Below are positions 43,706-54,559 of a DNA stretch of 64,000 nucleotides, one piece after another. The position numbers were made by a program, and so were the translations under genes. Below the pieces are notes generated by a model that was given only the letters and a program-made list of their open reading frames with translations, had not been told where the DNA came from and searched no databases. How positions within the stretch are numbered: position 1 is the stretch's first letter; each line of letters begins with the position of its first letter. The stretch is from Aphanomyces cochlioides (taxonomy: Eukaryota; Oomycota; Saprolegniomycetes; Saprolegniales; Verrucalvaceae): assembly GCA_019828595.1 (NCBI GenBank), contig JAHQRK010000008.1:1178001-1242000 (forward strand), written 5' to 3'.

Positions 43706-45480
43706 CTGCAATGGGGAGGTATATTAATAGACTTTCAATATCTACTAATACTAATATTGCCTACTAACGGCTCATCCCACTTCCAAATGCTTCAGCAGAT
43801 TTTCTACTTTGGGCTTTGGAGTACAGCGATTTTTGACTTGTTGAATAAATACTTGGGGCTTGTTAATTTGGGGCTGAAGGTTGGAGCGCGAGCAAAGTCG
43901 GGTACTTGGCTACCAGTGGGCGATAGACAGGTTGTCTATGCAAAGTATTGATTGCTGAAATTGCTTCCACTCGTTGAGGGCTGTCAACTTCTTGGAGGCG
44001 AAGCCATCTGCGGATCGATGCATGCCATCGGATGAAGCTGACTTCTTGCCAAATTTCTGGCGGAGGCGGCTCCTTCGATTCGAACTTGGCGGCGTTGTGC
44101 GTTGTCCAAATATAGTGAAGGTTGGAAGCACACAGAAGAGCCCAGAGCACAAACAGTATGTCTTGAAGCTGGCTACCGCGTTCGTTGACTTGAAAGCGGT
44201 CGATGTTGGTGATGGCAGTCCAATCGAAATTGACACCGAAGCATCGCCAAGCGGTCGCGTGAAAACGCCAAAGGGGATACACGCGAGAGCAGGTGTGGAA
44301 GGCGTGGTGTTGGTTCTCCGGTGCGTCGCAATTGGTATAGACACAGCAAATTACGTCTGGCTGCTGAGGTTGCAAGTAGAACAAGCGCGAGTTGACAGGC
44401 AGCATGTTGAACAACAGTCGAAACCAAACGTCGCCATGGAGGGGAGGCGGCCAACGGCATGTTTTGCGGATGAGTCGCACGTAGGTCGCAATATCTTGTT
44501 GCTCGACGCGGGACGATGTCGCCACTGGGTGCGGTTTTCCATCCGAAGGGGCGTGATGCGCCAAACGTGATACGAGTCGCTTGGGCCAACGCTCGAAGGA
44601 TAGCAATTGATCTTTGAAAAGTGCCTTGAAAGGGTGACTTGTTGTATCGATATCGGTCAAAGCAGTTCCAGTTCGAACGCCAGACGTGCGGAGGACTTGG
44701 TCGAATATCTTGGTGAGGTGGCTATAAACTTGACCAGCACGTTCGGGTGCTGCAAATCCCATCGCGCCGTTCGCTTGTAACGTCACTTGTGCCGCACGGT
44801 TGTTGGATGACAGTCGATCAATAAACGCAGCTCTTGTAGGCCATGTCCCTTGCCGTGTCAAGAAGTCTTTGAGGCAGTGGAAACCGTTTTGAGACGCATG
44901 TCTACACCATCGACGACACAGAGCAGTCTTCACGACATTTGATGTAGCACCCGCAGGACCAACTTGCAGAGCGGGGTAGGATGTCAGCCACACGGGGAGG
45001 TTCAAAAGTTCTTCGAGGCTTGGTGGCGAAGCGGTTCGCTTGGCCATAGGTGTGGCGGCCCATTGATGCCAAATGTCGTGCCAAAGAGGATGCAGCTCCC
45101 ACAAAAACAACCACTTGGAGCTGTGGTTGGGGAAGTACGTGAGAAAGTCGAACGGGTGGGTGTCGCGATACAGCTTGTTCATGACACGGGAAAATTGTCT
45201 CTTGACAAGCAACTTCCATGGGGCAAATGTGTTGGGTGAATTGGGCTGCATCAAGAGTTGGAGCCGCAGCAGTCGCTGAGTCCGAAGCTTCGAAGCCACA
45301 TGCGGAATACCGAGGCCGAGTTTTTGATCGAACTGCCACTTGCGGCAAATAGTTGAGCGATGATGGTCGGTGATTTGCGTCTTCCGACCAAGGATGTACT
45401 TGTTGACCATTCTTTGCCAAACGGCAACCATCGTTGGAGGCACATACACTGCAGCCGTGACATGCCATAACAACGACAAC
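43706..45480 (-). mobile_element. 5'-truncated LINE inserted in tRNA-Asn gene
   Basis: A 1,775-base element on the - strand lies between two identical 16-bp copies of the tRNA-Asn 5' end. Coding starts directly at its right edge without the endonuclease or reverse transcriptase core, as in a typical 5'-truncated non-LTR element. About 157 bases of 3' untranslated sequence precede the left duplication. No poly-A tail is visible. The insertion left a full tRNA gene on the right because the duplication restored its first bases. Confidence 0.75.
43863..45480 (-). pseudogene. LINE ORF2 C-terminal fragment (post-RT region plus zinc-binding end)
   Basis: One open frame of about 538 codons. The first part (NKYILGRKTQ, WQFDQKLGLGIPHV) matches the region after the reverse transcriptase domain of LINE-type ORF2 proteins. 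The end has a zf-RVT-like segment (DVWFRLLFNMLPVNSRLF, then CCVYTNCDAPENQHHAFHTC). The RT catalytic YxDD box and the endonuclease are absent. The frame continues rightwards into antisense tRNA sequence by chance; that part is not element coding. There are no stops inside, so the insertion may be fairly young. Confidence 0.75.
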
Positions 45481-45496
45481 AGTCCTCTATAGCTCA
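45481..45496 (+). repeat. Right target-site duplication within tRNA-Asn
   Basis: An exact 16-bp match to 43690-43705. It covers two bases upstream of the tRNA and its first 14 bases, so the insertion point lay in the D-arm/A-box region. Confidence 0.8.
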
Positions 45497-45555
45497 GTTG
45501 GTAGAGCGTACGGCTGTTAACCGTAAGGTCGCAGGTTCGAACCCTGCTGGAGGAG
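45483..45555 (+). tRNA. tRNA-Asn (anticodon GTT)
   Basis: A complete 73-base cloverleaf without intron. The acceptor stem TCCTCTA pairs with TGGAGGA (one T-G wobble). The A box is TAGCTCAGTTGG. The anticodon stem TACGG/CCGTA closes the loop CTGTTAA, giving GTT. The T stem GCAGG/CCTGC closes TTCGAAC (B box GGTTCGAACCC). The discriminator is G. Both internal promoter boxes are intact, so it should still be transcribed despite the LINE directly upstream. Confidence 0.96.
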
Positions 45556-45747
45556 AACAATTTCCCGATTTTTAGTTTTCTTTTAGAAAAGCATAAACTT
45601 CTGCGAAAGAAATCGGACGAGCGTCAAGCTGTGCTAGAGCCATGACTTGGTCACTCAGTCTTGCTTGATTCCATGCCTCCAGCTTCGCGGTGCGATCTCC
45701 TTGGTTTTCTCCACAGACGTGTGGACCTATTTCATCCGTTGGTCAAT

Positions 45748-47636
45748 TTACTGGAAGGGGCTGGGTGTACATGATGACAGTGGCAGCCCTTCATGGCAGC
45801 TTGGACAACTTGCAGGTGGGGCTCCGTGGGCGTGGCGGAATGCTTGACGTGCATGTTCTGCAGCAGTGGCTTGGGCTTCGGCAATGACCTGCCCAGCGTG
45901 TCAAGAGAGTTTGGGAGACATTCAAATTGACCTCTTGCGTGGCTCGAGCGGTAGCTTGCTTTGAGTTTAAGCCGAGCTCGGATTTATACTTCGCGATTTT
46001 GTCTTTGAGTTTTGCTCGGTATTCATTGCCCAGCAATTTCGCCAGAGCTTGCATGGCTTCGGCCTTCGCCTCTTCGCGGGCTAGCTCCATGGCCGACTAC
46101 GAAGCCATCAACATGTGAAAACTCGTAGACGAACCTTTTCAAGGACTCGGCGGGCTGCCTCGGCGGCTATGGCAGCTTCTATCTCTTTGTTTTGCATGCT
46201 TTGTTGCTCAACCTAATGGCATAGTCAGGATTTTGAGCCTCCGAACTCTTTGCAACCAGTTCTTTTCGCAACTTGAATCGTAATTTAGCCATCGCTGTCA
46301 TCAATTGCTCTCGACGCTGTGCTGCTACTCGGCGGCCAAGGATTCCTCGCATCCACGCTTGAATCTTCGTGGCTAGGGAGATTGTTACAACAGTTTGAGA
46401 AGACATGACGAGCCATACCAGCTCTCGAATGGGTTTGAAGGCCACGGCGAACTCTGGAGCCTCTCCATACTCTCTGAATTATCGTCGCGGGCAGTTTGTA
46501 CGTCTTTGCAAAGCTAGCGTAGGCAAACCACCGATGCCAGTGGTGGTTCATATGCCGCAAACGAACGCGAGCAACGTGTGCCTTGATCGTTTTTGTCTTG
46601 GCTGCAACGTGTCGCCACCAGGTAAAGCGGTTCAAAAGCGCTCGGTGAAACACTTTGATGGATGCTTGACAGAGCTACAGCGAAGGCTTTAAGCTTATGA
46701 TCAGGATGAAGTAGTGGACCTTTCCTTGGCGAACCATGCGTCTCGTCGCGACGAGCTCTTTCCAGTAACGAAATCGGTCTGCCAAGGTCGATTGCATAGC
46801 CCTAAAGTTACTATCAACAAGGAATTGAACCTCTGAGTACCTTCGGAACCGCTCGCTGACCATTTTAGCTTGCTTTATCGCGGCTTTCCACGCGGCAAAG
46901 ACTCGAAATTGAGCTTGGAAGAGAACTCGAGCTCGAAACTGTTGGGTGTGCTGATGTTGCGAGAGTACAGCCACGCGCCTCTTGATCCCGGTGGAGATCG
47001 CAGCGTCTACTGCGATTCGAGCGACGTAGAACCTATTTCACGATGATTTAGCTCCAAAGCTGAAGCATTTCAAGGCCAACCGTGCGTGGCGTTTGAGGAT
47101 TTCCATGCGGTGAACGGCCCAGTGCTGCAGCGTCGTGGCGACTCGGTTCACATACACCTCGTAGACTCGCCCTGTTCGTAGCAAGACAGCGACGTGAGAT
47201 CGAGTCTAGAACTAGAGTACCTGGAAACTCCGAGCAGCAGTAAAGCAAAGCTGGCAATGGACCATACTTGGCCGAGTAGTAGAGGTATTTCGTGTAGTCG
47301 AGCCGCATGGCGACTCGTTTTTGCTCTTGCCTCGTCGCTTCTTCAGCAAGTCTGCGCTCACGTTCGGCTTGGAGCCTCTCACGAAGGATTTTCTTGCGTT
47401 GTTCTTTCTCCATGTCTTCCTACAAAGTCTCCCCTTGAGGATTCCTCTCGATGAAAAATGGCAGCGAGTTGGCGTACATAATCTGTCTCTGGGGCGAAAT
47501 ATACATTGAATCCCCACAGAGCGGATGCGCCAGGATGCGGCTGAGGGGATCGCCCATGCTTTGACTTGGCTGGGGCTGACAATGATGTAGCTGCTGGCAA
47601 CAAGTCAACGACTCTGAATGACGTCATGGCGTACAT
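45748..47636 (-). CDS. IQ-motif / tryptophan-repeat coiled-coil protein, nine exons
   Basis: Nine exons (47636-47478, 47419-47221, 47171-47081, 47032-46720, 46674-46419, 46372-46257, 46212-46135, 46096-45932, 45888-45748) with eight GT...AG introns of 38-58 bases give 505 residues, with every phase consistent. Residues about 54-85 are a charged coiled coil (MEKEQRKKILRERLQ). The middle has spaced Trp-centred helices (LQHWAVHRM, FAAWKAAIK, RFRYWKELV, HWHRWFAYA) that recall Sfi1-type centrin-binding repeats. Two IQ calmodulin-binding motifs are at about 315-331 (IIQRVWRGSRVRRGL) and 340-358 (TKIQAWMRGILGRRV). An Ala/Glu-rich coiled coil follows. Binding of calmodulin or centrin at a centriole or flagellum is inference. 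The first exon may lie further upstream. Confidence 0.85.
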
Positions 47637-47936
47637 AGAGTTGCAAGGCGATCGGAGCGTTTGGTGGCTTTTTTCGACGGGGATATTTTACGAGGCGACG
47701 ACCACAGCGGCGAATTCGCCAAGCTATTCCGAGGTAGACTCACAGCATGGACGGCATGATCACCCTCGCGGTGAACCATGCGTCCTTGGGTTTATAATTA
47801 GCCGCCAGTGAAGTGTCGCCCAGTTGAGAGTCGTTCGTTCGTAAAATGCGTCGCCATTGGTTAGTCGATTCTAAAAATAGATTTCCACTCCACCAAGCTT
47901 CAGTTGAATCGTTCTTTTGGCTTGCAAGTCTCAGCG
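47637..47936. promoter_or_regulatory. Shared divergent promoter region
   Basis: 300 bases separate the starts of the IQ-motif gene (-) and the three-exon gene (+). It must hold both promoters unless the IQ gene has an extra 5' exon here. No clear TATA box or initiator can be singled out. Confidence 0.4.
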
Positions 47937-48588
47937 ATGTCGTTCTTTGGCTTGACATTCCTTGGAGCGCAAGATCCGTTCGTAGGCACGACGCCTCTCT
48001 TTGCATTTGAAGATAGTGAGCTCATTGCTGCATTTGATCGCGTGGCCACTGGCTCGCCACCAGCGCTCTCGACAGCGACAGACTTGGAAGCGTACGTGGC
48101 GACAGTATACCATTGCCCCAAGGGAGTTCCTCCCCCGCAAGACATTGTCGACCAAATCCGAGCGTGGTTTCCAACGGGAGATCTTCCGAAAAGCCAATTT
48201 ACCGCTGGTCAGTGCGACCTGCACTTCAGGATGACTGAGTTGGTCGTGTAGGCATCGTAGCGTTGAAGAAATACGCCGAGGAAGATGCTCAGAATCAAAC
48301 GTCCACGACGTGGTCTAAAGCGTGTGAATATACAAGTGGCCTGGACCTGCGAGCGGCAAAGGTCAAGCATACGCGCATGGCGAAAGCGCCGAATGAAAAG
48401 TACGCCGAGGCGCTCACTGATGCTCAAACGATGGGGTACATCTTTGCACTGATCGCAACGTGAATGCTGAGTTTTTGATACGTTTTAGATGGGTGAAAGG
48501 ACCGCCCGTCAAGACTTTTCCCAAGAAAAGCTGCGAAGAAACCAAGTTTGCCTCGGCGATGATTCAATCCGGCGTAAATTACTTTTAA
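47937..48588 (+). CDS. Conserved-looking 184-residue protein of unknown function, three exons
   Basis: Exons 47937-48207, 48252-48435 and 48489-48588; introns of 44 and 53 bases are GT...AG and in phase. The total of 555 bases codes 184 residues from ATG 47937 (MSFFGLTFLGAQDPF) to TAA. The protein is soluble-looking, with a Pro-rich centre (CPKGVPPPQDIVDQIRAWF), a charged middle (KKYAEEDAQNQTST) and a Lys/Pro end (WVKGPPVKTFPKKSCEE). I do not recognise the family. It is divergent from the IQ-motif gene, so the two may be co-expressed. The size and style recall small ciliary microtubule-associated proteins, but that is a guess. Confidence 0.8.
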
Positions 48589-48882
48589 CAAAATCCCATC
48601 AACCATGTCTTGGCTTCACGACGGGATTTATCCCCCTGCTATGAGCGCCAGGAATCTATTCAAACGATGGAAAGTTGATGTTCTCCAGAGCATACGGGGC
48701 CAAAGAAGCAAATCCCGTTGAAACCCCCCCCAATCCCCCTTGCTATCGTAGCCAGGGACGCTTTGGACATCGCGGAAAAGCGATCCAAACGACACTACCC
48801 CCCGCGCAGCGACTCCGATGCATTCACCAGGACGACTGCTGATCGCAGCAGCTCACACTCTTAACTTAACAGATCACAATCT

Positions 48883-51251
48883 CTACTCTTGCCTTCTAGC
48901 TCCTGCTGCAGCCACAAGCGCTTCCATGCGTTCTCGCATGACTTGGATGTGCTGGGCAAACTCGGCTTTCAGCTTGACATGCTCGTCGTTCATGACTTCG
49001 ATCCGCATCGCCTGCGTGCGACTCAGCTCGGACAAGACGTTGAGCTGCATGTCGAGCGCTGCTGCACGCTGCAAGGCGAGCTTTGTCTCTTCGTCGTCGA
49101 CGTCGGTGCTGCTTCTCGTGAGTGTGTTTCCTCTCGACCGGACGATATCGACATCGCCAGACTGAGCCAAGAGGCGCACTTCGAGCCGCTTGCGCTCCTT
49201 TTCACACTCTTCGTACTTTTCTTGATAGCTTTCCAGCGTTGTGTTTTTAAACTTGAGAGCCAAGTTTTCCTGCTTGAGCGTCTGGAGCTGTTTTGCCAGC
49301 TCACTTCCACCGCTACTACGCCGTACTGGGACTGCTGCTGCTGCTGGGGACGGCGGGGGAACCGTCGCTGGTGATACTGCAGAGAAGGAAGTAGCTGGAG
49401 ATGGAGGGGGCACAACTGGGGCTGTAGCTACGGCCACTGGAGCTTGAGGGGGAGGCGTTGGGGGGACAACTGGTGGTGGCGGTGGTGAGGGGGTTGGAGG
49501 GGGAGGCATTGGGGGGGACGCACGGGCAGCTTCTACTACTGGGGCTGCAAGAACTGGCTGAACTGACGCTGCAACGCTCATCTGACGGCTTAAGCGACGG
49601 TAGATTTCGATTTCTTCCAGTGCCATCGCGAGTCGTTCGTGCCATTCATGCTCCGTGGCTTCAAATTGAGCTTTGTACTGGATGAGCGTCAAATTCATGG
49701 CCTGGAGGTGTTTATTCTGCGTGGCGAGATCGACTTTGGTCGTCGTGTCTTTGTTTTTCGGTATAAATGTGGGCCAGAGGTCGGATTTCGTCGAGGAAGT
49801 GTCGATCGACTGGAAAGAGTAGACGAGAAGCTGTGCGTCTTGCGCTAGCCGTTGATTTCGAGCCAAAAGCTGGCGAAGGTCGTACACGAGCACTTGGTTT
49901 CCACGCCCAACGATGCTATGATCGTGCAAATCGTCGAGATCGTCCAAGCTGACGGCCGACGAGTCGTCTAAATCACTGCCGAGCTCTACGAAAACGACGC
50001 CGTGAAACGCTGCAAGAGAGCAGGAAACCCTACGCGTACTGCGGCGAGAGACGGTTGGGTCGTTCTTGTCTTGGTTGTCGAGCTCAAAGTCAGGTTCAGG
50101 AGGCCTTGCGGCCATCGCTTCTAGGATTTTCAGCATGCGATCCACGACCGCCGTGTCGACGAGCGTCGGCGGTGCGCCGCATGCAATTTGATGCTGCTGG
50201 AGCTGCAGGATGGCAAATTCCTGGGCGAGCGCGAGGTTGTACGCTTGGAGCTGCAAGCCTCGTGCGGTTTCACCCGCCTCTCGGACTTTGAGCTCTTGGA
50301 TTTCACGTTTGAGGAGATCGATCTTGTCCTGCGCATGCGCGAGCTCTTCGTCGCGCTGCTTGAGTTGTTTCTGCACGTGGTCGAGCTGTTTCGTGAGCGA
50401 GAGATTGATCTCGACGAGATCTTCGGCATATTCACTCGCCGTGTCGAGCGGATGGCCGTGCTACAAGGCAGCGATGAGCCAAACAAACCACGAAGATGCG
50501 CACCACGAAAGAGGACGTTTCCGTGCTCGGGAGGGAGCTATTTCGATGGAAACTGGGCGGTCCATTGCCGCCGCCTTTGCTCTTGAAGGAGAGCTGGCCT
50601 GGCCCCGATTGCGTCGAAGATCGCGCTGTGTGCGCTGTGTTCCTAGAGACGAGCGAGTCGGTCTTGGGCTTGGACGCATTGCAGCGCACGGAGACCGAGA
50701 GCGTCGCGTTGGGATCCCGACATGAAATCGGCGTCAGCGTCAACGACGTCGCGTGGTTGACGTAGCGCGCAATGTCTAGCTCAAAGATCGCCACGTCAGT
50801 ATGCGACGGAAGCTAGTCAATCAGTCAGTCACGCCTGTCACGAGGTACAGTAATACCGCTTGGATGATGATTTGATAGAGTTTCGGCTCGTAGGACCGCG
50901 TGGAACCGAGCGCAGACGTAGTCGACGACGGTGGTCGCATCGTGAGCGTCGACTGGAGCCCAACAACTTGCTCAAAGACGGCCTTTTGGTCCCGCCACGT
51001 CGACGCGTCCGATTGAATCTGCTTGTTGTCTCGCTGGACGACTATCCGCAGTTGTTTGTCCGTGAGCGCGACGCTGTGTGAGATCTCGACCGACTCGAGC
51101 ACGACTACAAGATGGACAGAGCCGTCGATAACTTCGTCAACTATCGAGCTCGAGACGTACCGTCGACGTGGAACCGGACGCGGTTCGGGCTTGGCGCGGC
51201 CATCGCGGCCAGCAGACTCGACGACGAGTCGAGCATCTTGAGAGGAATCAT
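48883..51251 (-). CDS. NT-C2 domain protein with coiled coils and proline-rich linker
   Basis: Four exons (51251-51161, 51104-50857, 50812-50504, 50460-48883) with introns of 56, 44 and 43 bases give 741 residues, all phases consistent. Residues about 17-150 form an N-terminal C2-like (NT-C2/EEIG1-type) domain: NRVRFHVDVVLESVEI, LRIVVQRDNKQIQS, AIFELDIARYVNH. A coiled coil follows at about 230-300 (KQLKQRDEELAHAQDKIDLL), then an acidic stretch. About 525-590 is a polyproline linker (PPMPPPPTPSPPPPP) that could bind profilin or SH3/WW domains, and the C-terminus is a second long coiled coil. NT-C2 domains usually attach proteins to membranes or cytoskeleton. Start ATGs at 51236 or 51203 are also possible. 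The 3' end converges with the gene ending at 48588. Confidence 0.85.
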
Positions 51252-53898
51252 CGTCACCGATGACGTGTTGGAGGCTGCTTTCGATGATGATGGCAGATAG
51301 GAACGACGTAAAAACAGGCCGTTCCCCAAACGAGTTTGCAATGAAATTGCCTGATTGGGTGCTCTGTCACCTTGTCATTACTCAACGGATGCCTCAGAGA
51401 GTCGCTTCTCACATCCACGAGCGCTCTAGAGCTGCCCAGAGGCGCATGGAATTGCTAGCGAGAGCGAGCCGAGGTAAGCGAACTAGTTAGCGCGCTCCAC
51501 GAGCTTCTCGCTGTCGAGGTAGACTGAGTTGGCGTTTATATGAAAGTTTGTATACTGGCCTTGACTCAGCGCAAGGTTTTCCACCTGAAAGCCAGACGAA
51601 TTGGCCTATGAACATGCCAACTCTGCAGCATTTCAAGAGCTTGACATAGGCGCAAGCACGACGGAGCGCACTGCTCAACGCGAAGGTAGAAAAGCGTCAA
51701 GATCGAGATTGGCACAGTCAAGGGTGACCTTTCAACAGACGTTGGATTTAGGGGAATCACTATAATAAATTTAAAATATATTTAAAATAGGATAGGGCCA
51801 GGTAATAAAACATTGTAATAAATACGTTGCAAATAACTCTGATATACTTTTATTAGCATGGAAAATAGGAGAGTATATAATGCATTTAAAATGTAAAAGA
51901 AATGTTTAAAATATTTGAATTACATTTGGAATTCCACGAAGACAGAGGAGATCAGAATCCGCAAGTATATACCGGGTATTGTGGCTTCGCTAGAAATTTC
52001 CCAATTTGGATTCGTTTTTTTGTATCAATCTCCAATCGCGCCAATACATTGGATGAATGAAAATTAGAACTGTGCTTTCACAGTACTTTCTCTCAAATTT
52101 TATTCAGCCAATCAAAATCGCCCAAAATATTTATTAGCCAATGGCATCGATTGGTGAATGGCTGAACGGGGTCTGGAAATTCGATTCAAATCAACAATAC
52201 GTCAAATGGTCAGAGAAGTGGAGATTCATTAAAAGAACACTGACTGCATTGTCTTAAAAGCGAAAAATGGTTCTTTTAATTGGTAAAAATATGTTTAAAA
52301 TGCAGGTCGAAGGAGTTTTAAATACATGTGAGACTCACTGTATGTCACAGTTTGCACGAAGATGCTGGGGTTATGAATCCTTGCCATATGGAGCTGGGTG
52401 CGTCCTCGACGGCATTTCACGCGCTTTGCAACGTGCTTTGGCTGCGGACGACACCCCATGCACATGGCGAACCAACGCTACAAAAAAGATTTCCCGCCGC
52501 GTTTCTAATACCAACGTGAGACTGGTCTTCTTTTCAAATGTCTCGACGGCACGGTCGTAACTCTGTCGCCTGTGCTGCACTCCTGGATTGATCAAAATGG
52601 CTCACTACAGCATGGACATCGATGCCGTCGCCCTTGGCATGCTTGATCAGCGTCTATCCCTAGGTGGAAGTGCATGCAATATAAACAGATGCCTGCCAAG
52701 TGACGAAAACCAGCAACGGCAATGATGATGAAAACAGGATGGACAATTAACTTCCACAACAGCATCGGCGATGAACAGCAGCATAATTAGCCGAAAGTCT
52801 TGTTTTGACGATGGAATTGCATTCGGACTGGCTTCCAAGTAATCCTACGACCTCTCGATGGAACATTCGTGCAAGCTGCCTTCACTCAAAAGCGTCTTCC
52901 TCACTGGAATTTCCGTTTGTGCCGTTCCACCCTTGTCTGCATTAGATCCACGTCGACATGTGCGACTCGACGCACGTCAGCTAGGGTCGGACAAACTTGA
53001 CACATTTTCACGAAGAAATTTCCTCGGGCTTATAAGAATGCATTGTCTCTGTGATAGTCGCGTGCTTTGTCTTTCACATACATCTTGACGTGTGCGTAAA
53101 ACCAACTATCACTTTGACAATGGATGCGCTTTTAAAGCCCCATCAAGCGGAGACCATCTCGATTTCAAAGGTAGAACCGAGCAAAGTCAACAGGTGGTTC
53201 GTCAGTTCTATTTATAGATTGTATCAGCCAATCATATCATTTATTACCACCTGACGATTCCAGAAATATTATAATTCACAGGTAATGAAATATAAAAGTT
53301 AAATGGTAGTGTTAATTCATTTTCTAAGTATTAATTTATACAATATATTAGTTTATACAAATATTTCATTGCAGACAAGTAGGAATTCGCACATAACCTT
53401 ATGCAATATGATTGACTCGTTCTAGCGCCACCAGGAAGTGCATCACAGGGTTCAAGAAGAGACAACGTGGCGAAAGATGACGTCGACACAAGGGATGTTA
53501 CCGCTGGTTTTTTTCACAACTGCACACTTCCGCAAAATGAAGACTTGGATGTAGGCAATGTTGACAGAAATGATGGCAACGACTGAGCAGCTCACTGATG
53601 GATTTTGTCTTTTTTGGAGAGCATGGCCATAAGAAATATCCTCATGGCTTAAATTACGATGGTTTTGACGACTGGCGGCACCCATTAGCGAAAGAAAGAG
53701 CTTGCTTCAAGAAAGCCAAACCATGAGCATCGGTTAGCAGTTTGTTGCGCTGTAGCCGAAGGTCGACTGTACGATTTAACTCTTGGGTCAATTGGACGCG
53801 CCTGTGCACTGCTCAAATAGCTCCATGATCGACAGGCATCTAAGTTACGAGTGCTTAGAAGATTACATGGAGAATTCCAAGGTTTTCTCATTGATAAT
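51252..53898. other. Intergenic, AT-rich
   Basis: Mostly AT-rich DNA with three (A/T)GCCAAT motifs (52105, 52137, 53223). An open stretch at 52267-52560 has no family motif. No gene is supported. Confidence 0.4.
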
Positions 53899-54538
53899 TC
53901 ATGGAATTTCTGCATCGACTTGTTTTCCATTGAGAGGAGGATGTCGTTGGAATCTCTCGCTGAGAGCAACTCGGTTTTCATCGCAATATGTTTGATAGTT
54001 CACCCAATGTCGTTCGTACTCACTCAACTCGGTGGTGGTGGCCAGATTCTTCAGCTGCACTTCATGGACGTGACTTGCACATCGTTGGCTGCAGAAAGCT
54101 TCGTGTTTCTTGAGAGCTACACAACTTTGAAACAAGCGACGGGAAAGCGCTGGGCACTGCGCACACATGTGCATAATGCCGTGGATTTCCTGATAGCAGC
54201 CATGACACTCGAGATTCTTCCATACGTCCACCATGTTTTGCCACACGCGCAAGGCCATGGCTCAGGCATTCCGTCGCACGGCCTTAGTCGTCAACGGTCA
54301 AGTAAACGTTCCCAAGAGGTCGATAGCCTAGCCAACTTGACTTGAACAAGTCACGGCGGATACACACAAGTTTCTTTGGTGAGAGAGTCCATGCGTTCTT
54401 GATGGAGGCACCACTGGAACGTCTCCTCAGCGTCGGCGTATTTCTTTGGCGGCGATAGGTGTCGCCCATGCTTAATCTGTGGCCGATGGATTTCGTGTGA
54501 TCTCGCCCCGCCATGCGTTCGTCCAAAGTTTTTTTCAC
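53899..54538 (-). pseudogene. Truncated TPR / zinc-finger gene remnant (copy C)
   Basis: On the - strand, 54538-54284 holds the last TPR (LDERMAGRDHTKSIGHRLSMGDTYRR). A frame change then leads to KKYADAEETFQWCL, matching copy A. After a degraded intron region, 54258-53899 carries the cysteine-rich end (CHGCYQEIHGIMHMCAQC, then CVALKKHEAFC) and a tail similar to copy A. All upstream TPR and SHAW-domain sequence is missing. It is a 3' remnant beside the MDR gene cluster. Confidence 0.75.
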
Positions 54539-54559
54539 ACTACATAAGATTGCATTATT

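Noticed and set aside
45481..45560. N-terminal extension of the LINE ORF (MFSSSRVRTCDL...)
   Set aside because: It is the reverse complement of the tRNA-Asn gene, so it is not protein coding.
47033..47080. In-frame TGA in the IQ-motif gene taken as a nonsense mutation
   Set aside because: A 48-base GT...AG intron removes it with correct phase. Apparent frameshifts at 47420-47477 and 46213-46256 are introns too.
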